Part shown: piece by piece, positions 9,900-23,100 of the stretch
Position numbering within the stretch: position 1 is the stretch's first letter
How the letters are laid out: each line of letters opens with the position of its first letter
Assembly (NCBI RefSeq): GCF_008329715.1
Contig: NZ_VTSR01000007.1
Span: 496,001 to 560,000, forward strand
Reading direction: 5' to 3'
Length of the DNA: 64,000 nucleotides
DNA from: Gimesia chilikensis
GTDB lineage: Bacteria; Planctomycetota; Planctomycetia; Planctomycetales; Planctomycetaceae
The notes under the pieces: generated by a model
What the model saw: only the letters and a program-made list of their open reading frames with translations
What the model was told of the DNA's origin: nothing
Databases searched by the model: none
Position numbers and translations under genes: made by a program

Positions 9900-11066
9900 T
9901 CAGCGCTCCACGAGCGCTTCGGTTTCTGACTCGCAGGACTCGTCTTCGGCCGGGAGCTCCAGCTGATACAGGTCGCTGTCGCTGACGGTATAGTGAGGAG
10001 CCGGGATCGGTTCTGGTGTGGGGAGTGGCTGCTGGTTATCCTTCGACCCGAACAGGGTCAGCGAGACGACTTTCAGGAAGCCTTTCCAGGAGGAGAAAGT
10101 CTGGTCGACTGCCGTTGGTTCGTGTCCGCAGTGCACCATACAGTCCCGGCATTTTTCGTTGCCGCTCTTACGGCCATATGCTTCCCAAGTGGTGGAAGAC
10201 ATCAGTTCTTCGAACGTTTCAGCGTAGCCCTCTTCCAGCAGATAGCAGGGTTTCTGCCAGCCGAAGATATTGTAGGTCGGGTTCCCCCAGGGCGTGCATT
10301 CCAGTTCCCAGTTCCCCTTGAGGAACTCAAGAAATAATGGCGAATGATTGAAGGTCCAGGCCTTTTTCGGGGAGGACAGAATCCGGCGGAACATCGAAAC
10401 CGTCTGATTGCGTTTGAGGAAATGCTCCTGGTCGGGGGCTTTTTCGTACTGATATCCCGGAGAAAGCATCATACTTTCGATGCCCAGTTCGGCGAGTTGA
10501 TCAAACATCTGCCGCACGCGTTCCGGATCGGCATTGTTGAACAAGGTGGAATTGGTTGTGACCCGGTGCCCTGCTTTCACAGCGGCTTTAATCGCGCTGA
10601 TCGCTTTATCGTAGATCCCTTCACGACAGACGGCTGCATCGTGGTCTTCCTTGATGCCATCCAGGTGAATGGAAAATGTGAGATACTTCGAAGGAGGATA
10701 GTTTTCCAGATGTTTTTCGAGCAGAATCGCGTTCGTACAGAGATAGACGAATTTCTTACGGGCAATAAGGCCCGCGACGATTTCCGGCATCTGAGGGTGC
10801 AGCAGCGGCTCACCGCCGGGGATTGAAACAATGGGAGCACCGCACTCTTCGACTGCCTGAAAGCACTTTTCGGGGCTCAAATTCTGCTTGAGAATATTCG
10901 CGGGGAACTGGATCTTCCCACAGCCGGCACAGGCCAGATTGCAGCGGAACAAGGGTTCCAGCATCAGCACCAGGGGATAGCGTTTGACGCCTTTGAGTCG
11001 TTGCGTTACGACATATTTTGCTACAGTCCACATCTGGGAAAGGGGAACACCCACAGTCGCCTCCAT
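9900..11066 (-). CDS. hpnH: Adenosyl-hopene transferase, radical SAM
   Basis: The 388-residue product carries the radical SAM cluster motif C-x3-C-x2-C (Cys42, Cys46, Cys49 in [12 protein letters not shown]), the GGEPLLHP motif and a C-terminal Cys group ([14 protein letters not shown]). The stretch [22 protein letters not shown] and the start [13 protein letters not shown] are characteristic of HpnH, which joins 5'-deoxyadenosine to diploptene, the first step of C35 hopanoid side-chain building. A Pro/Glu-rich tail of about 45 residues is added at the C-terminus. ATG 11066 is chosen over an ORF start at 11255, which would overlap the divergent gene and has no family similarity. No other hopanoid gene is in the window. 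Confidence 0.9.
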   Translation of the reverse strand: MEATVGVPLSQMWTVAKYVVTQRLKGVKRYPLVLMLEPLFRCNLACAGCGKIQFPANILKQNLSPEKCFQAVEECGAPIVSIPGGEPLLHPQMPEIVAGLIARKKFVYLCTNAILLEKHLENYPPSKYLTFSIHLDGIKEDHDAAVCREGIYDKAISAIKAAVKAGHRVTTNSTLFNNADPERVRQMFDQLAELGIESMMLSPGYQYEKAPDQEHFLKRNQTVSMFRRILSSPKKAWTFNHSPLFLEFLKGNWELECTPWGNPTYNIFGWQKPCYLLEEGYAETFEELMSSTTWEAYGRKSGNEKCRDCMVHCGHEPTAVDQTFSSWKGFLKVVSLTLFGSKDNQQPLPTPEPIPAPHYTVSDSDLYQLELPAEDESCESETEALVER

Positions 11067-11192
11067 GTTGCGAAAAATTCTAAATCCGTTCAGAATAGAG
11101 GTTTCATAGCAGTTTTCAGAAACGCTGTCACCCCCAATTCGCGCGTATCTCGCAATCCAGCAAAGAGTTATTGAAGGTTTAACCCGGTCCAC

Positions 11193-12383
11193 ATGAAAAT
11201 CGCCAGCCTGAAGGCTTATCGCATCCATGTCCCGCTGAAGCGTAAGGTGACGCACGCTTCGTACAGTAGAACGGAATCGGAGTCGATCCTGGTCCGCTGT
11301 GAGCTGGAGGATGGCACCGTGGGCTGGGGGGAATCTGTGCCACGCTCCTATGTGACCGGGGATACCGCCGATTCGGTACTGTCACAATACCAGGCGACCG
11401 ATTTCCGAGATCTGACGGACTGGCGGTGGGAGAGTACCGCGGAAATGGTGTCACTTTGTCACCCTTTGAAGCTCGCGGCCCCGCCTGCTGGACCAGCGGC
11501 ATATGAGTCACGGGGCTGCCTGGGAAATGCCGCCCGCTGTGCATTGGAGCTGAGCCTGCTGGATGCGGCAACCCGCTCTCTCAATGTTCCCATCTCGGAC
11601 GTGCTGACGTGTCTGGATGAGGATCAGACACTGACTCAGCAGCTTCCCGAAGTGCGTTACAGTGCCGTGCTGACCTCGATGAAACCGGTCAAACAGACTC
11701 TCTTGTCGCTGTTGTATCGTCTGACGGGCTTTCGTCAGTGCAAAGTCAAAGTTGGTATGCCCGGCTGCGATGATCTGGCTCTGCTGCGAAAAGTCCGCCG
11801 TCTGACAGGCCGCCGCATGGGCCTGCGGATTGATGCCAATGAAGCCTGGACCCGCTCTGAACTGGAAGCACACGATGCTGCTTTGAGTACGCTGGAGATC
11901 CAATCAATCGAACAACCAATGGCGCATGCTTCCCTCACGGACCTGAAGGGCATTCGCGGACAGCTGAAAGCCTGGGTGATGCTCGATGAGTCATTGTGCA
12001 GCTATCAGGATGCAGAACAGGCGATCGCCGAGGGGTACTGTGACGCCTTCAATTTACGGATATCCAAGCTGGGTGGCCTGATCCCCACATTTCAGATTGC
12101 CCGTCTCGCACAGCAGGCAGGGATCCACTGTCAACTGGGTTGCCAGGTGGGAGAGACAGGCGTTCTCTCTGCAGCAGGCAGGCATTTTGCCAGCCATATC
12201 AGGGGAATCGAGTTTCTGGAGGGGAGCTTTGATCGCTATCTGCTGAGACAGAACATCATCAATGAGGAGATCTCGTTTCAATGGGGGGGCAAAGCTCCCG
12301 CGCTGAAAGGACCGGGGTTGGGTGTCACTGTGAATGCAGCGCGTCTGTCACAGTTCATGCAGCAGGAAATGCAACTGATCTGA
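11193..12383 (+). CDS. Enolase-superfamily enzyme, muconate lactonizing/dipeptide epimerase-like
   Basis: The 396-residue protein shows the capping domain ([22 protein letters not shown]) and then a TIM barrel with all catalytic landmarks of the muconate-lactonizing subgroup. These are KVKVG with Lys184/Lys186, Asp214 in IDANEAW, Glu240 in IEQP, Asp265 in LDES and Lys292 in RISKLGG. Paired lysines on opposite barrel faces suggest proton abstraction and return, as in dipeptide epimerases, o-succinylbenzoate synthases and cycloisomerases. Specificity cannot be settled from sequence. A cytoplasmic location is expected. The gene is divergent from hpnH across 126 bases and converges on a lipoprotein gene. 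Confidence 0.85.
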   Translation: MKIASLKAYRIHVPLKRKVTHASYSRTESESILVRCELEDGTVGWGESVPRSYVTGDTADSVLSQYQATDFRDLTDWRWESTAEMVSLCHPLKLAAPPAGPAAYESRGCLGNAARCALELSLLDAATRSLNVPISDVLTCLDEDQTLTQQLPEVRYSAVLTSMKPVKQTLLSLLYRLTGFRQCKVKVGMPGCDDLALLRKVRRLTGRRMGLRIDANEAWTRSELEAHDAALSTLEIQSIEQPMAHASLTDLKGIRGQLKAWVMLDESLCSYQDAEQAIAEGYCDAFNLRISKLGGLIPTFQIARLAQQAGIHCQLGCQVGETGVLSAAGRHFASHIRGIEFLEGSFDRYLLRQNIINEEISFQWGGKAPALKGPGLGVTVNAARLSQFMQQEMQLI

Positions 12384-12388
12384 TGCGA

Positions 12389-13414
12389 TCAGGGAATCAG
12401 GAATACGAGGCCGGTAACGGTTAAGCTCTCAAACAGAGCACCGCGTGCACTGAGCGGAAGCCGTTCAACCTGATAAGGGGGGCAGTTCCCTGGTTTTTCA
12501 TACCCCAGAGTATACTGGCACTCATACAGCGGGTATGCACCAATCATGTAAGGCAGTGCGGGAATGCGACCGAAGAAACGACCTGCGGAAATGAATGGTT
12601 GAATCGCAGGACCGTAGTTATAGCCATACCGTTCGAGGTAAGGTTCTTCGAAGTAGAGCGGATTGTGTGGAACCGCTGCTGCAACCCAGTCTTTATTCAT
12701 GAGCTGCCAGTCGCGGGTGGTGCCCATCGTCACTTTTTCCGCAGGGATGTCAGCCAGGTGCTCGGCTGCCGTGTTGGTGGGCAGGTCACCTGTGGGTGGT
12801 ATGGTATTCAGAGTCAGTGACGTTAAAGGCTTCAGCCCCAGTTCCACCAGTCGGGGTGCTTTCTTTGCGGCTGGCGGATTCGCCGGTGCTGGCGTCATCG
12901 GTGTATCGGGTGCAGGCGGTACGGGAGCCGGTTGTGACTGTTGCTGAATAAAGTGAAATTCTGGTTCTTCCGCCGTCGTGATCACTGGCTTCTGAGCAAC
13001 AACGGGAGTTTCTGGCTCTGGATCGACAGCTGGTGCTGGCTGAGGGAAGCGGATCCCTGTCAGCTCGATCGGCTGGAAATCCCTTGTTTCATCGAATTCG
13101 ATGGTGAGTTCGCGTGATTCCGGCAGCGGAGGCAGTTCAACGGGTTTGGAAACCGGTTTCGAACTGGTTTTCTCTGAAACCTGGAATTTATTGAAGCCGG
13201 TAATCGTGATCTGGTCAGATTTTACGTCGTCATGCGTCTTATCTGGTGATGACTGTCTGCGGGAGGCTGCGGCTTGCGCGAGTGCAGACATTTTCACTTT
13301 GTCATATTCGGGAGCGACTGAGAAATGCGCGCCGTGATTGACTGCACAACCGCTGAAAATCAGACAGCTGAGACAGAGCAGTAATCGAGACGATTTGACG
13401 GGCAACCGAACCAA
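12389..13414 (-). CDS. Proline-rich lipoprotein, planctomycete-specific type
   Basis: The 341-residue product begins at a TTG codon. GGAG lies eight bases upstream of it, and the resulting N-terminus is a lipoprotein signal ending in the lipobox LIFSGC (Cys near residue 23). The middle (about residues 90-200) is rich in Pro, Glu and Ala (for example PAPVPPAPDTPMTPAPANPP) and is probably an extended linker. The last 110 residues look folded and aromatic-rich (EEPYLERYGYNYGPAIQPFISAGRFFGR). I do not recognise a domain. The protein is probably anchored to a membrane and could span the periplasm. Confidence 0.7.
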   Translation of the reverse strand: MVRLPVKSSRLLLCLSCLIFSGCAVNHGAHFSVAPEYDKVKMSALAQAAASRRQSSPDKTHDDVKSDQITITGFNKFQVSEKTSSKPVSKPVELPPLPESRELTIEFDETRDFQPIELTGIRFPQPAPAVDPEPETPVVAQKPVITTAEEPEFHFIQQQSQPAPVPPAPDTPMTPAPANPPAAKKAPRLVELGLKPLTSLTLNTIPPTGDLPTNTAAEHLADIPAEKVTMGTTRDWQLMNKDWVAAAVPHNPLYFEEPYLERYGYNYGPAIQPFISAGRFFGRIPALPYMIGAYPLYECQYTLGYEKPGNCPPYQVERLPLSARGALFESLTVTGLVFLIP

Positions 13415-13863
13415 AACAGGCGCTCCAGTGAATAAACAGTTGATATCACAGCACTTAAGAACTGAATATCAGATACGAATTCGTAGAAACAGGAGTACTC
13501 ATTCTCAGTTATCGGCTCTGGAAGTGGACCGGGGACATCAGTGTCTGTCTGAGTCGTAAGGTCATTGCAAACCCCCCAGTCATTCAGAGGATCCAGTTTT
13601 CAGCCCGATTCATATGGACATACAGTTACTTTCTGGAGGTGATTCACGTTATTCACCTCACTTTCATACTGATTCTTCAATTTGTGCTCGAACAACGTTC
13701 GTATTTTATCAGTTCGTATACGTAGGAAGATTAGTCCGGTTAAGGCACGCTGATCAATCATGACTGGAGTCGCGGTTCAGATAACATGATTAAAACGGCT
13801 GTATTACTTATGAAGACAGCAGCTTTCCATTTTTGACAGATGTTTCTGCTCCGTTAAAAATGA

Positions 13864-13893
13864 TTGACATACCTTTTAGTGAGCAAAGATAAT
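13864..13893 (+). promoter_or_regulatory. Sigma70-like promoter for the giant gene
   Basis: A perfect TTGACA at 13864-13869 is followed after 18 bases by GATAAT at 13888-13893. The predicted start near 13900 gives a leader of roughly 200 bases. It is the best promoter-like sequence in the 688-base gap. Confidence 0.6.
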
Positions 13894-14086
13894 GTGGGGA
13901 GTTTTTTTACAATACCACAGACCTGATCGCAGGTGCACATGTCGGCCAGGGATAACGTGGTTTTTGCAGAAATGCAGGGTCGGTGTGCGTAAAACGCTCC
14001 CTGTTTGTGTTCCCCTCTGCTGTATTGCCTCTTGAATGGTATTCGCGAACTCATGCCATTAATTTTCTGTGCATTACAAGGAACTC

Positions 14087-14093
14087 GAAGGAG
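14087..14093 (+). promoter_or_regulatory. Ribosome binding site fixing the GTG start
   Basis: GAAGGAG sits nine bases before the GTG at 14103. It places the start of the giant protein there, 40 codons inside the longest open frame. Confidence 0.75.
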
Positions 14094-14102
14094 CATCTCA
14101 AC

Positions 14103-17100
14103 GTGCGATTTTTAGAATGGCTGAATCGATGCCTCGGCAAGACTCCCCCTGCCCCTAACCTCGAGTTCAATTCGCTCCGCGCCGACAGTCACGCAGGACT
14201 GGAACTGGTGCGTCTGGAAGAACGTATCGTTTTGAACGTGGATGCTGGCCTCTCAGGTGCTGCCAGCGATGTTCTACAGATTAACCTCGATGCTGCCAAC
14301 GATGATGCAACCGTCTCCGTCGTTGATGGCGGCGCCACAATTCAGGTCGATGATGGCCTGGGCCTGCCCGACAGCATCATGCAGTTTGATGCCACCCAAA
14401 TTAACTCCATTCTCGTTACGGGCGTCGATACATCTCAGTCGATTCAATTCCTGGGGCAGAATGACCTGATTATCCCCAACTCCCTGGATCTGACCGGTTT
14501 TACTGGTGATGTAAAAATCGGCATCGAAATCCAGGTGGGAACCGCTGGTGCTCCTGACTTCAGTACCCAGTCTACGGTCACCTACCTGGGACAGTACGAC
14601 CGGGTCGGAGACCAGTTGAATGTCGTATTACAGAATCAAATCGGCGCTGATGATTCGTTTGCCGTGCAAATCAATGGCACTGACGTCGAGATCCTCGATC
14701 GAAACAACGCGAATGCCCTGCTCTTTTCTACTTCTTTAACCGGATTGAATTCAATCCAGATCCAGGGAGCCGATGGTGAGACCGATCTGCTCGCACTCAA
14801 TTACGGCGATGCCCAGCTGACTCAGCTTTCAATCTCTTTTGACGGTGGTCTGGGAGGCAACGACGCTCTAGAATTCTTCGGGGGCACCTTTGATACCGTC
14901 ACTCACAATCTGACTGGTCCGGGGGCTGGCGCCGTCGATTTCAGCGGAAATGCGATCACGGAAATTAGCTATACCGGTCTGGAACCGGTGTTCGGCGGAA
15001 GTAATACGGCTAACAACGTCGTCATCAACCTGCCCACTGCCACGACCGATGCGATCCTGGAAAATGCCGCTCTGCCGGGTGAATTGCAGATTCGCAGCCT
15101 GAGCAGCAGCTTCGAGCTGACAACCTTCGCTTCTCCTGCAGACTCCCTGCAAATCACCACTGCCGGTGGTGCGTCGATTATTGAACTCAATTCCTATGAC
15201 GCGAGCTTTGCCCCCACCGATCTGATTCTGTCTGGTCAGGCTGGTGACACCTATCAACTCGCCGGTAGTGACCTGCTCGACGACAGTGTCGCGCTGACTC
15301 TTTCCGGTGGTGCCACACTCGATCTGGGCAGCTTCGATGAAACCGTCGCACAGTTCACGCTGGAAGACGGTACTGTCATCGCGACCGGGGGTATCTTGAC
15401 GTCCCAGTCCGATCTGGATCTCCGCTCCGGTAGTGTCAAAGCTCAGCTGAACGGGAACAACCTCATCAAGAACGGTTCGGGAACTGTGATCCTGGATGCG
15501 TTAAATGGCTACACCGGGTCGACCACCGTCAACGACGGTACCCTGCAACTGGCCCAGTCAGATGCGATTCCCAATACATCCAGCGTCAATCTGACGTCTG
15601 CAACCAGTGTGCTGGATCTGAACGGGTTCTCTGTCTCCCTCACGTCACTGACCGGGACGGGGAGTGTGCAGTTGGGAGGTCCTGCCGGTTCGCTGACACT
15701 GAATCAGGCGATTTCGACCTCAGCCACATTTGCTGGAAATATCTCCGGTGACGGAAGCCTGACGATCGCTGGTGCGGGGGAAGTTGTTCTTTCCGGAAGC
15801 AGCTCGTTTACGGGGGCCACCAACGTGCAGGACGGCGTTCTCAAAGTTGACGGAACCCTGGCGACATCGGAAGTGATCGTCGCGACCGGCGCCACCCTGG
15901 GTGGTTCCGGCAGCATCACGGCGCCCGTGACCATCAATGCCGATGCAGCTCTGGCACCGGGATCCAGTCCGGGAATTCTCAGCACGGGCGACCTGACACT
16001 CGACGCAGATGCGGATCTCAATGTTGAAATCAACGGAACCAATGCGGGATCAGAGTACGACCAGATCCAGGTGACAGGCGAAGTCGATCTGACCGGAGCG
16101 ACGTTGAATATCAGCAGTTCCTTTACGGCCGTCGCCGGTGACCAGTTCCTGTTGATTGACAATGATGATGTCGACGCCGTCACAGGTAATTTCGTCGGAC
16201 TGGCCGAAGGGACCTTATTCAATTTCAACGGCAACCAGGTCTATATCACCTATCAGGGCGGCGATGGCAACGATGTTGTGTTGACGGTCAATTCACCACC
16301 GTCCGCAGGGAATCAGAGCTTTTCCGTTGATGAAAATACAGCGAATACGACATCGGTGGGAACAATCGTCGCTGCAGATCCAAACGTTCCACCGGGGAGC
16401 CTGAGTTTCAGCCTGACAGGCGGCTCCGGGGACACCGCTTTTGCTGTCAGCAGTACTGGCGAGATTACGGTCGCCGATTTCACGCAACTGGATTACGAGA
16501 CGGATACCGAATTTGATCTCGAAATTCTGGTAACCGATGACGCTGGGGCGACTGATACCGCGACGATTACGATTAATATCAATCCGCTGAATGACAATGA
16601 TCCGGTCATCGCAAACCAGACGCGCGAAGTCGATGAGAACGCTGCCAACGGCACATTGGTCGGCGCGGTGATCGTTGCCAGCGATGCTGATCAACCGGGA
16701 GATACACTGACCTTCACCGAAGCGGGAGGCACAGGTTCTGCCGCGTTTGATATTACCTCTACGGGGCAGATCATTGTTGCTGATCAGAGTCTGCTCAACT
16801 TCGAAACCAATCCCAGTTACACTCTGGACGTGATTGTCGATGACAACAAGGGTTCGACCGCCACCGCAACTGTGACGATCAACCTGAATGACCTCGTGGA
16901 AAGCATGGTTGTGACTGCCGGCGACTGGTCCAGCAATGACATTACGATCATCCGGGACGGCAGTCAGTTACGCATCCTGGAAACGGGCACGTCCAATGAG
17001 ATCGTGCCTTCACATGTGTTCGATAAAGTCTCCAGTATTATCGTCACCGGAAATGGATCTGATAATACCGTGCGGCTGGACATGAGCGTCGACACCATTC

Positions 17101-20100
17101 TGCCACCGAGTGGCATCAGCTTTAATGGTGCGGGGGGATCGAATACGCTGGTCAGTGCCGACCAGACGACCGACTGGCTCATCAATGGCTTGAATTCCGG
17201 CAGCCTGCTCTCTGGCGCAGTCAGTTTCAGCAACGTGGAGAATCTGACGGGTAACGCGGGGGCCGACGCCTTCACTTTCCAGGATGGCGGACAGCTTACC
17301 GGTACCCTCAGCGGGGGTGACGGAACGGACCACATTGACTTTTCTGCTGTGACCAGTGCTGTGACTGTCGATCTGCAAACCAGCAGTGCCTCGGGCGTAA
17401 ACCTGTTTCACACGATCGAAAGTCTCAGTGGAGACGACACACAGGATACCATCAGCGGACTGAGTGCAGGCACCACTTACCTGATCAATGGTGTCAACCA
17501 GGGATCGGTCTCTGGAATTGACTTTGACGGTTTCAATCACCTGGCTGGATCGACAGGCAACGACACATTCCAGTTCAGCAGTAGTGGCCAGATCACAGGC
17601 AGCATCGATGGCCTGAGCGGTAGTGATATTCTGGACTATTCAGCCTCCACATTCAGCCTCGATCTCGCTCTGTCAGCAACAGGGGCAACGGATGGCTTTA
17701 CAGGGTCGGAAGCTTCCACGGTAGCTGATTTTGATAATATCGACACGATTCAGGGGAGTGGCAACACTGATGCCCTGGCAGGGATCAATGCGGCTGCAGT
17801 CTGGTCGCTGGATGGCACGAATCAGTACACAGCATCAAACACGCTGAACTTCAGTGATTTTGAGAATCTGACCGGGGGAACCGACGTTGATGAGTTCAAT
17901 ATCAGCGGCAGTCAGTCTTTGAATCTCTCAGGTAATTCCGGTAACGATGTCTTCGCTTTTGCGGATGGCGCAACCCTCTCGGGGACAATTGACGGTCAGG
18001 CGGGTGCCGACCAGATCGATTTCAGTGCCCTGACCTCTTCGATTGACGTGATTCTGACGGCCAACGGAACCTTTGACGGGTTCCAGGGAACCGAGGCGTC
18101 GATCAGTGTCGGGTTTGACAATATCAACAATATCGCCGCAGGATCGGGAGCTGCCGACAAACTGACCGGACAGAACGCGGCCGCTACATGGTCGATTCAG
18201 CCGGCGAGCGTCTACGGCAGCGGGACTTCCCTGTCCTTCTCCAGTTTTGAAACTCTCCAGGGAGGCAATGATGTTGACCAGTTCAACATCAACGGTTCGC
18301 ATACACTCGACCTGCTGGGTGGTCAGGGAGCGGATGTCTTCCACTTCAGCAATAATGGATCTACGCTGAATGGAACCATCGATGGTGAAGCCGGCGAAGA
18401 TCATCTGAACCTCGACACCTATTCTTCCGATTTGAACGTCACGCTCAGTGCACTCGGAGGAATTGACGGCTTCGATGGTAGTGAATCTGCCAAGTCCGTC
18501 AGCTTCGCAAATATCGACGTGCTCACCGGGGGCAGCGGTAATAACACCCTGACCGGGATCGACAGCGCCGCCACTTGGACACTGAACGGCGTCAACACTT
18601 ACAACAGCACCAACACACTGACCTTCAGTAACTTTGTGAACCTGACCGGAGGTAGTGCCGCCGACAGTTTCCAGGTCACTCCGAATGAGGAAGCCTTTAA
18701 CATTGTCGGCGGTGACCCAACCAGTAACCCGCTGGGTGATGAACTGCACGTGGATACTTCTGCAGCCGGAACGGCAGTCGTCTCAAACAATGGGGATGGC
18801 TCAGGATCGGTTACCGGCGGCTTCCCCACCGTGACTTACAGTGAAATTGAAAACTTCACGATCACTGGTACCGTCGACATTGAACTGCAGGGAACTACAA
18901 ACGCTGATGACATTGAAATTCTGGTCAACGGTTCGGACATCGAATATCGTCTGGGCGGAACATTGATCGGCACCAGTACTCTCTCAGGTACGACTTCAAT
19001 CACAGTGAAAGGCGGGGATGGCGATGACAGTCTGACCATCGATGCTGCACTCGCTGCAGCTGGGATCACTGTCGATTACGATGGCGAAGGCCAGGACTCG
19101 ACCAGTCCGGGGGATGTGCTGAACCTGCTGGGGACGACCACTTCTGTTGAGTATTTCTTCGTTGACAGCAACTCTGGTTCGATCCGCATTGATGGTGCAG
19201 GCACTGATTTCATCACCTACAGCGGACTGGAACCGATCACCTCGACGATCAACACGACCAACGTGACTCTGAATTACAGTGCGGTCGCGGAGATTATTAC
19301 GATCAGTGATGCCGGCGGTGGGCAGACCACCGCGACTTCGACAGCCGGCGAACTGCTGACGTTTACCAACCCCGATGGTCTGTTGACGATCAATACAGGC
19401 GATGGCGCCGACCAGATCGAACTGAATTCACTGGCCACAGATTTTACCGCTTCACTGACCATCAACGGAGAAGATGCAGCCGACACCCTGAACGTGAATG
19501 GCAGTCTGACTTTCGACTCCGGGAAAAACGTGGAACTGAATGTCGAGTCGATTACGGTTGCCAACGGTACGGTGATGACCGCAGCCAGCATCGCCCTGAA
19601 CGCCGACACTGTCGACCTGGATGGTGACCTCGTCGCAGCCACCGTCTCCGGTGATGCAGCGACCGTGAATGTACTGGGATCAGCCGGAGGAGCCGATATC
19701 CAGGATGCCGTCGATGTTGCAGGTGCCGGAGGCGTCATCAACATTGCTGCTGGCATCTATCATACAACGGGCACACTGGAAATTGACGAATCAGTCTCAC
19801 TGATCGGTGCCGGTAAAGACGTTGTCGAAATTCGCAAGGCGGGAGCCCCCACGAATACTTTTGATATCGCCATGAATATCAGTGCGAACAACGTTTCTAT
19901 CTCAGGAGCCCAGTTGGGCTGGGAGACACATACCTCCGCCACCGATTATCGAGGTTACGTAGTTTACACGAATGCGGACAACACCACGCTGAATAATCTG
20001 CTTTTCGGTGATAACTATCGTAGTGCCGTCGTCTTTGAGGGAGCGAATAACCTGGAAGTCTCCGACTCCATCTTCGAAGGAAATTACGGCCGCGCCGCGA

Positions 20101-23100
20101 TCCGTGACGGGGACGGAGGCAGCGGTGAAAACTTCCTGATTACGAGGAATGAATTCCGTGAAAACCATTTCCGCTGGGGACCCATCGCGATTGGACCGCA
20201 GGGGACCTTTGGTGATCCCAACAACCATGCCTTCAGTGGTGAGATCTCCTTCAACTACTTCGGCAACGGTCTCGAAGCGGGCTCATTCCAGGAAGCCGGT
20301 GACCAGAACTATACGGTCACGATCACCAACCGGGGAATGACGGCCGACGGAATCGATATCAATCACAATACATTCGACTGGAAGGATTCCTCCACGACGA
20401 ACTCGAACGGAATCTATGCACAGCCCGGGGGAATCTATTTCGATCCTTCCCTCGCGGTACCTGCGAATTCGGTGTATATCACCAACAATATCTTCAATGG
20501 TTTCAGCTACGAAGGGCCACAGCCTTCGGCTACGACTCCCGCCTGGGATCCGACCGGTGGCGTGTTCGGCGGGGCCCTGGAATTTGACGGCGTCGATGAT
20601 TTCGGCCTCTTCCAGTCGGCGAACTTCGATGTAGGAGAATCCGGTACTCTCAGTTTCTGGGTGAACATGGATGACCAGGGACGCCGCAACCAGTTCTTCG
20701 AAGGTCCGAATAACGGAGGCATGGAGTTCCAGTACCGCACGAACAGCGGTGGTCAGTTCTTCGGCAGCCCTAATCGGAATGACGGAAACGGCAATACCTA
20801 CATCATTCAGAATAGTGGTGCCGGAGGAACGACCGGGGTCTGGCAGAACATCCAGTACACCTGGGACTTCAATGGCGGCGTCAATCCGCAAATGCACCTT
20901 TACATTGACGGTGTCGAAGTCGGTTACCTGAATGGAACATATGATTCCGATCTTGCACAGTGGACGGCGACCGTCAGTACCATCAATGAAATGATGAATG
21001 TCGGACGCGACCCGGGCGACAGCAGCCGCTTCTTTGACGGCAAGATGGACGATGTTGGCTGGTTTGATCAGGCACTCGGACAGACCGATCTGGATACAAT
21101 CCGTACGACCGGAGTCAGCACCTTGTCGGGAGATGCACGGCTGGTCGCTCACTGGGACTTCGATCAGAGTTCAGGAGACATCGCGGTTGACAATGTGAGC
21201 GGCATTCAGATGTACCTGGTCACCGATGGAATTGTGCCTTTTGGTCCTGAATTCCAGGAAACGGCAGGTGTTTTTGGTGGTGCCCTCGAATTCGATGGCA
21301 TCGACGATTTCGCCACCTTCCAGGATGCCTCATTCGATGTAGGCCGAAAAGGAACGTTGAATTTCTGGGTCAAGATGGATGAGACAGGCCGTCGAAACCA
21401 GTTCTTCGAAGGTCCAGACAATGGTGGTTTCGAATTCCAGTATCGTGAAAACAGTGGCGGCCAGTTCTATGGACGCACACAGGGGAGCGGTGACTACACG
21501 ATTCAAGCGGGAGGCCAGGCGATCAACGGCGGCGTCTGGACCAACATCCAGTACACGTGGGATGCTGACTCGGGCGAGATGCATATCTACATCAATGGCG
21601 CAGAACAACCTTATCTCTCCTCGTTTGATGAGAATCTGTCCGGCTTTGACAGCACCCACTTCACTGACACGGTCAATGGCTTGATGAATGTCGGCCAGGA
21701 CCCGGGTGACAGTGGTCGCTTCTTTGACGGTCTGATGGATGATATCGGCTGGTTCAATGATGTGCTGGACTCCACCGATCGTGTAACGATTATGAACACG
21801 GGCGTTTCCAGTATGACTGGCGACTCGCGTCTGGTCGCGCACTGGAACCTGGATGATCCTGCGGGAACCGAAATCGTTTCCGGCGACAGTGGAACCAATA
21901 TCACACTGTACCTGCAGGCAAATCCTCCCCTGCCCCCGATCGAAGGCTTCGGAGTCATTGCACCGTTGAATGCGAATGTGACCTACAACGCCTTTAACGG
22001 GAATGACCTCGATTCGAACGTAACCCTCGATTCGAGCAATACGTTTGGCGACCCGCTGTTTGCGTATGCCAACGATCCCAATTATATCACTACCGACTCT
22101 CTGGCAACACAATACGTTGTCGGCTTTGGTTCCTCGGCTGCCTACGGTTCCTCGGAATTCGCTGCAGATACAAACACCAGCATACCTCACATTGGAGCCT
22201 TCCAGAACCTGCCCACCGTATATCCGGGAATCTACGGGTCTGGAGATATTGTCGTCTACGGAACGGGTGAAGACGATCAGCTGGTATTGACGCTGACCGG
22301 CGAAAACACGGCCACCTTTGTGTTAACGCGCGACTTCGGCGGACCGAATGAACTGGTACTGGCCAGCGTGTCAATCACTGACATTACCTCGATCACCTTT
22401 AATGGCCTGGGCGGTGACGATGTCTTGATTGTCAATCAGCCTGATAGTCAGTTCTTCAATCCCACCGACGGCATCACCTTCAATGGGGGTACCCAGAACA
22501 ACGATGGTAACTCTTTGGGAATCGCAGGCATTCTGGGAGATACGCTGGTACTCAATCACAGCGTATCTCTTGAAGCGGATTCCGTTGGTTATGTCTTTAC
22601 GCCGGATAACGTGCCTGCGGAAGGCGAAGATGGCGTCATCACCATTTCCGACAGCAGCATGACGGATGGTTCGACAACGATTGCCTTCACCGGACTGGAG
22701 CCCATTCTGGATAATCTGCTGGTGGCTGATCGAGAGTTTGACTTCACCGATGCTGATGAAACGATATCTCTGTCCGATAACGGCCTGGCTGGAGACAATT
22801 ATTTATTCATCGATTCCACTCTCAGTGAATCCGTTGAGTTTCTGAATCCGACTGGTTCAATCACGATACGCACCAGTAGCGTAGGGGCCTCTGCTGGAGT
22901 CGATACAATCGAGATCAACACACTGGACAGCCTGTTTAATGCAGATCTGACGATTCTGGCTGGAGCCGATGATCCGGTCACCTTCCAGAGTGATGTTGAT
23001 CTGGGTACAGGTAATCTCTTCGTGACTGCCGAAAGCGTGAACATCCTGGCAAACATTAATGCCGCTTCTGTCGAAATCAGTTCGTCGGGTGCGACTGGCA

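Larger units (their letters stand above)
13415..14102. other. Long intergenic region before the giant gene
   Basis: This 688-base region separates the divergent lipoprotein and giant-protein genes. It contains a sigma70-like promoter at 13864-13893 and a hairpin with 7-bp arms at 13636-13642 and 13653-13659 that lacks a T tract. A leader of about 200 bases then precedes the GTG start at 14103. No coding ORF with a credible start is visible in it, and I recognise no riboswitch. Confidence 0.6.

Noticed and set aside
11067-11255. N-terminal extension of HpnH from 11255
   Set aside because: It would overlap the divergent enolase-type gene and has no resemblance to HpnH, which starts at the VPLSQ segment.
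13636-13659. Hairpin GAGGTGA/TCACCTC as a terminator
   Set aside because: There is no T tract after it on either strand and no gene ends there; the stem is only seven bases.
13983-14102. GTG at 13983 as start of the giant gene
   Set aside because: The first 40 residues of the longer frame show no signal or LEERIVL-type context, and a strong GAAGGAG places the start at GTG 14103.
13893-14102. Riboswitch in the giant gene leader
   Set aside because: I compared the leader with cyclic-di-GMP, cobalamin and other common classes as I remember them and found no matching core.
17010-22190. Long open frames on the minus strand opposite the giant gene (for example 17928-18749, 20283-21152, 21330-22190)
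   Set aside because: They mirror a highly Asp/Thr/Gly-rich coding strand, which leaves the complementary frames open. They have no domain similarity and no ribosome sites.
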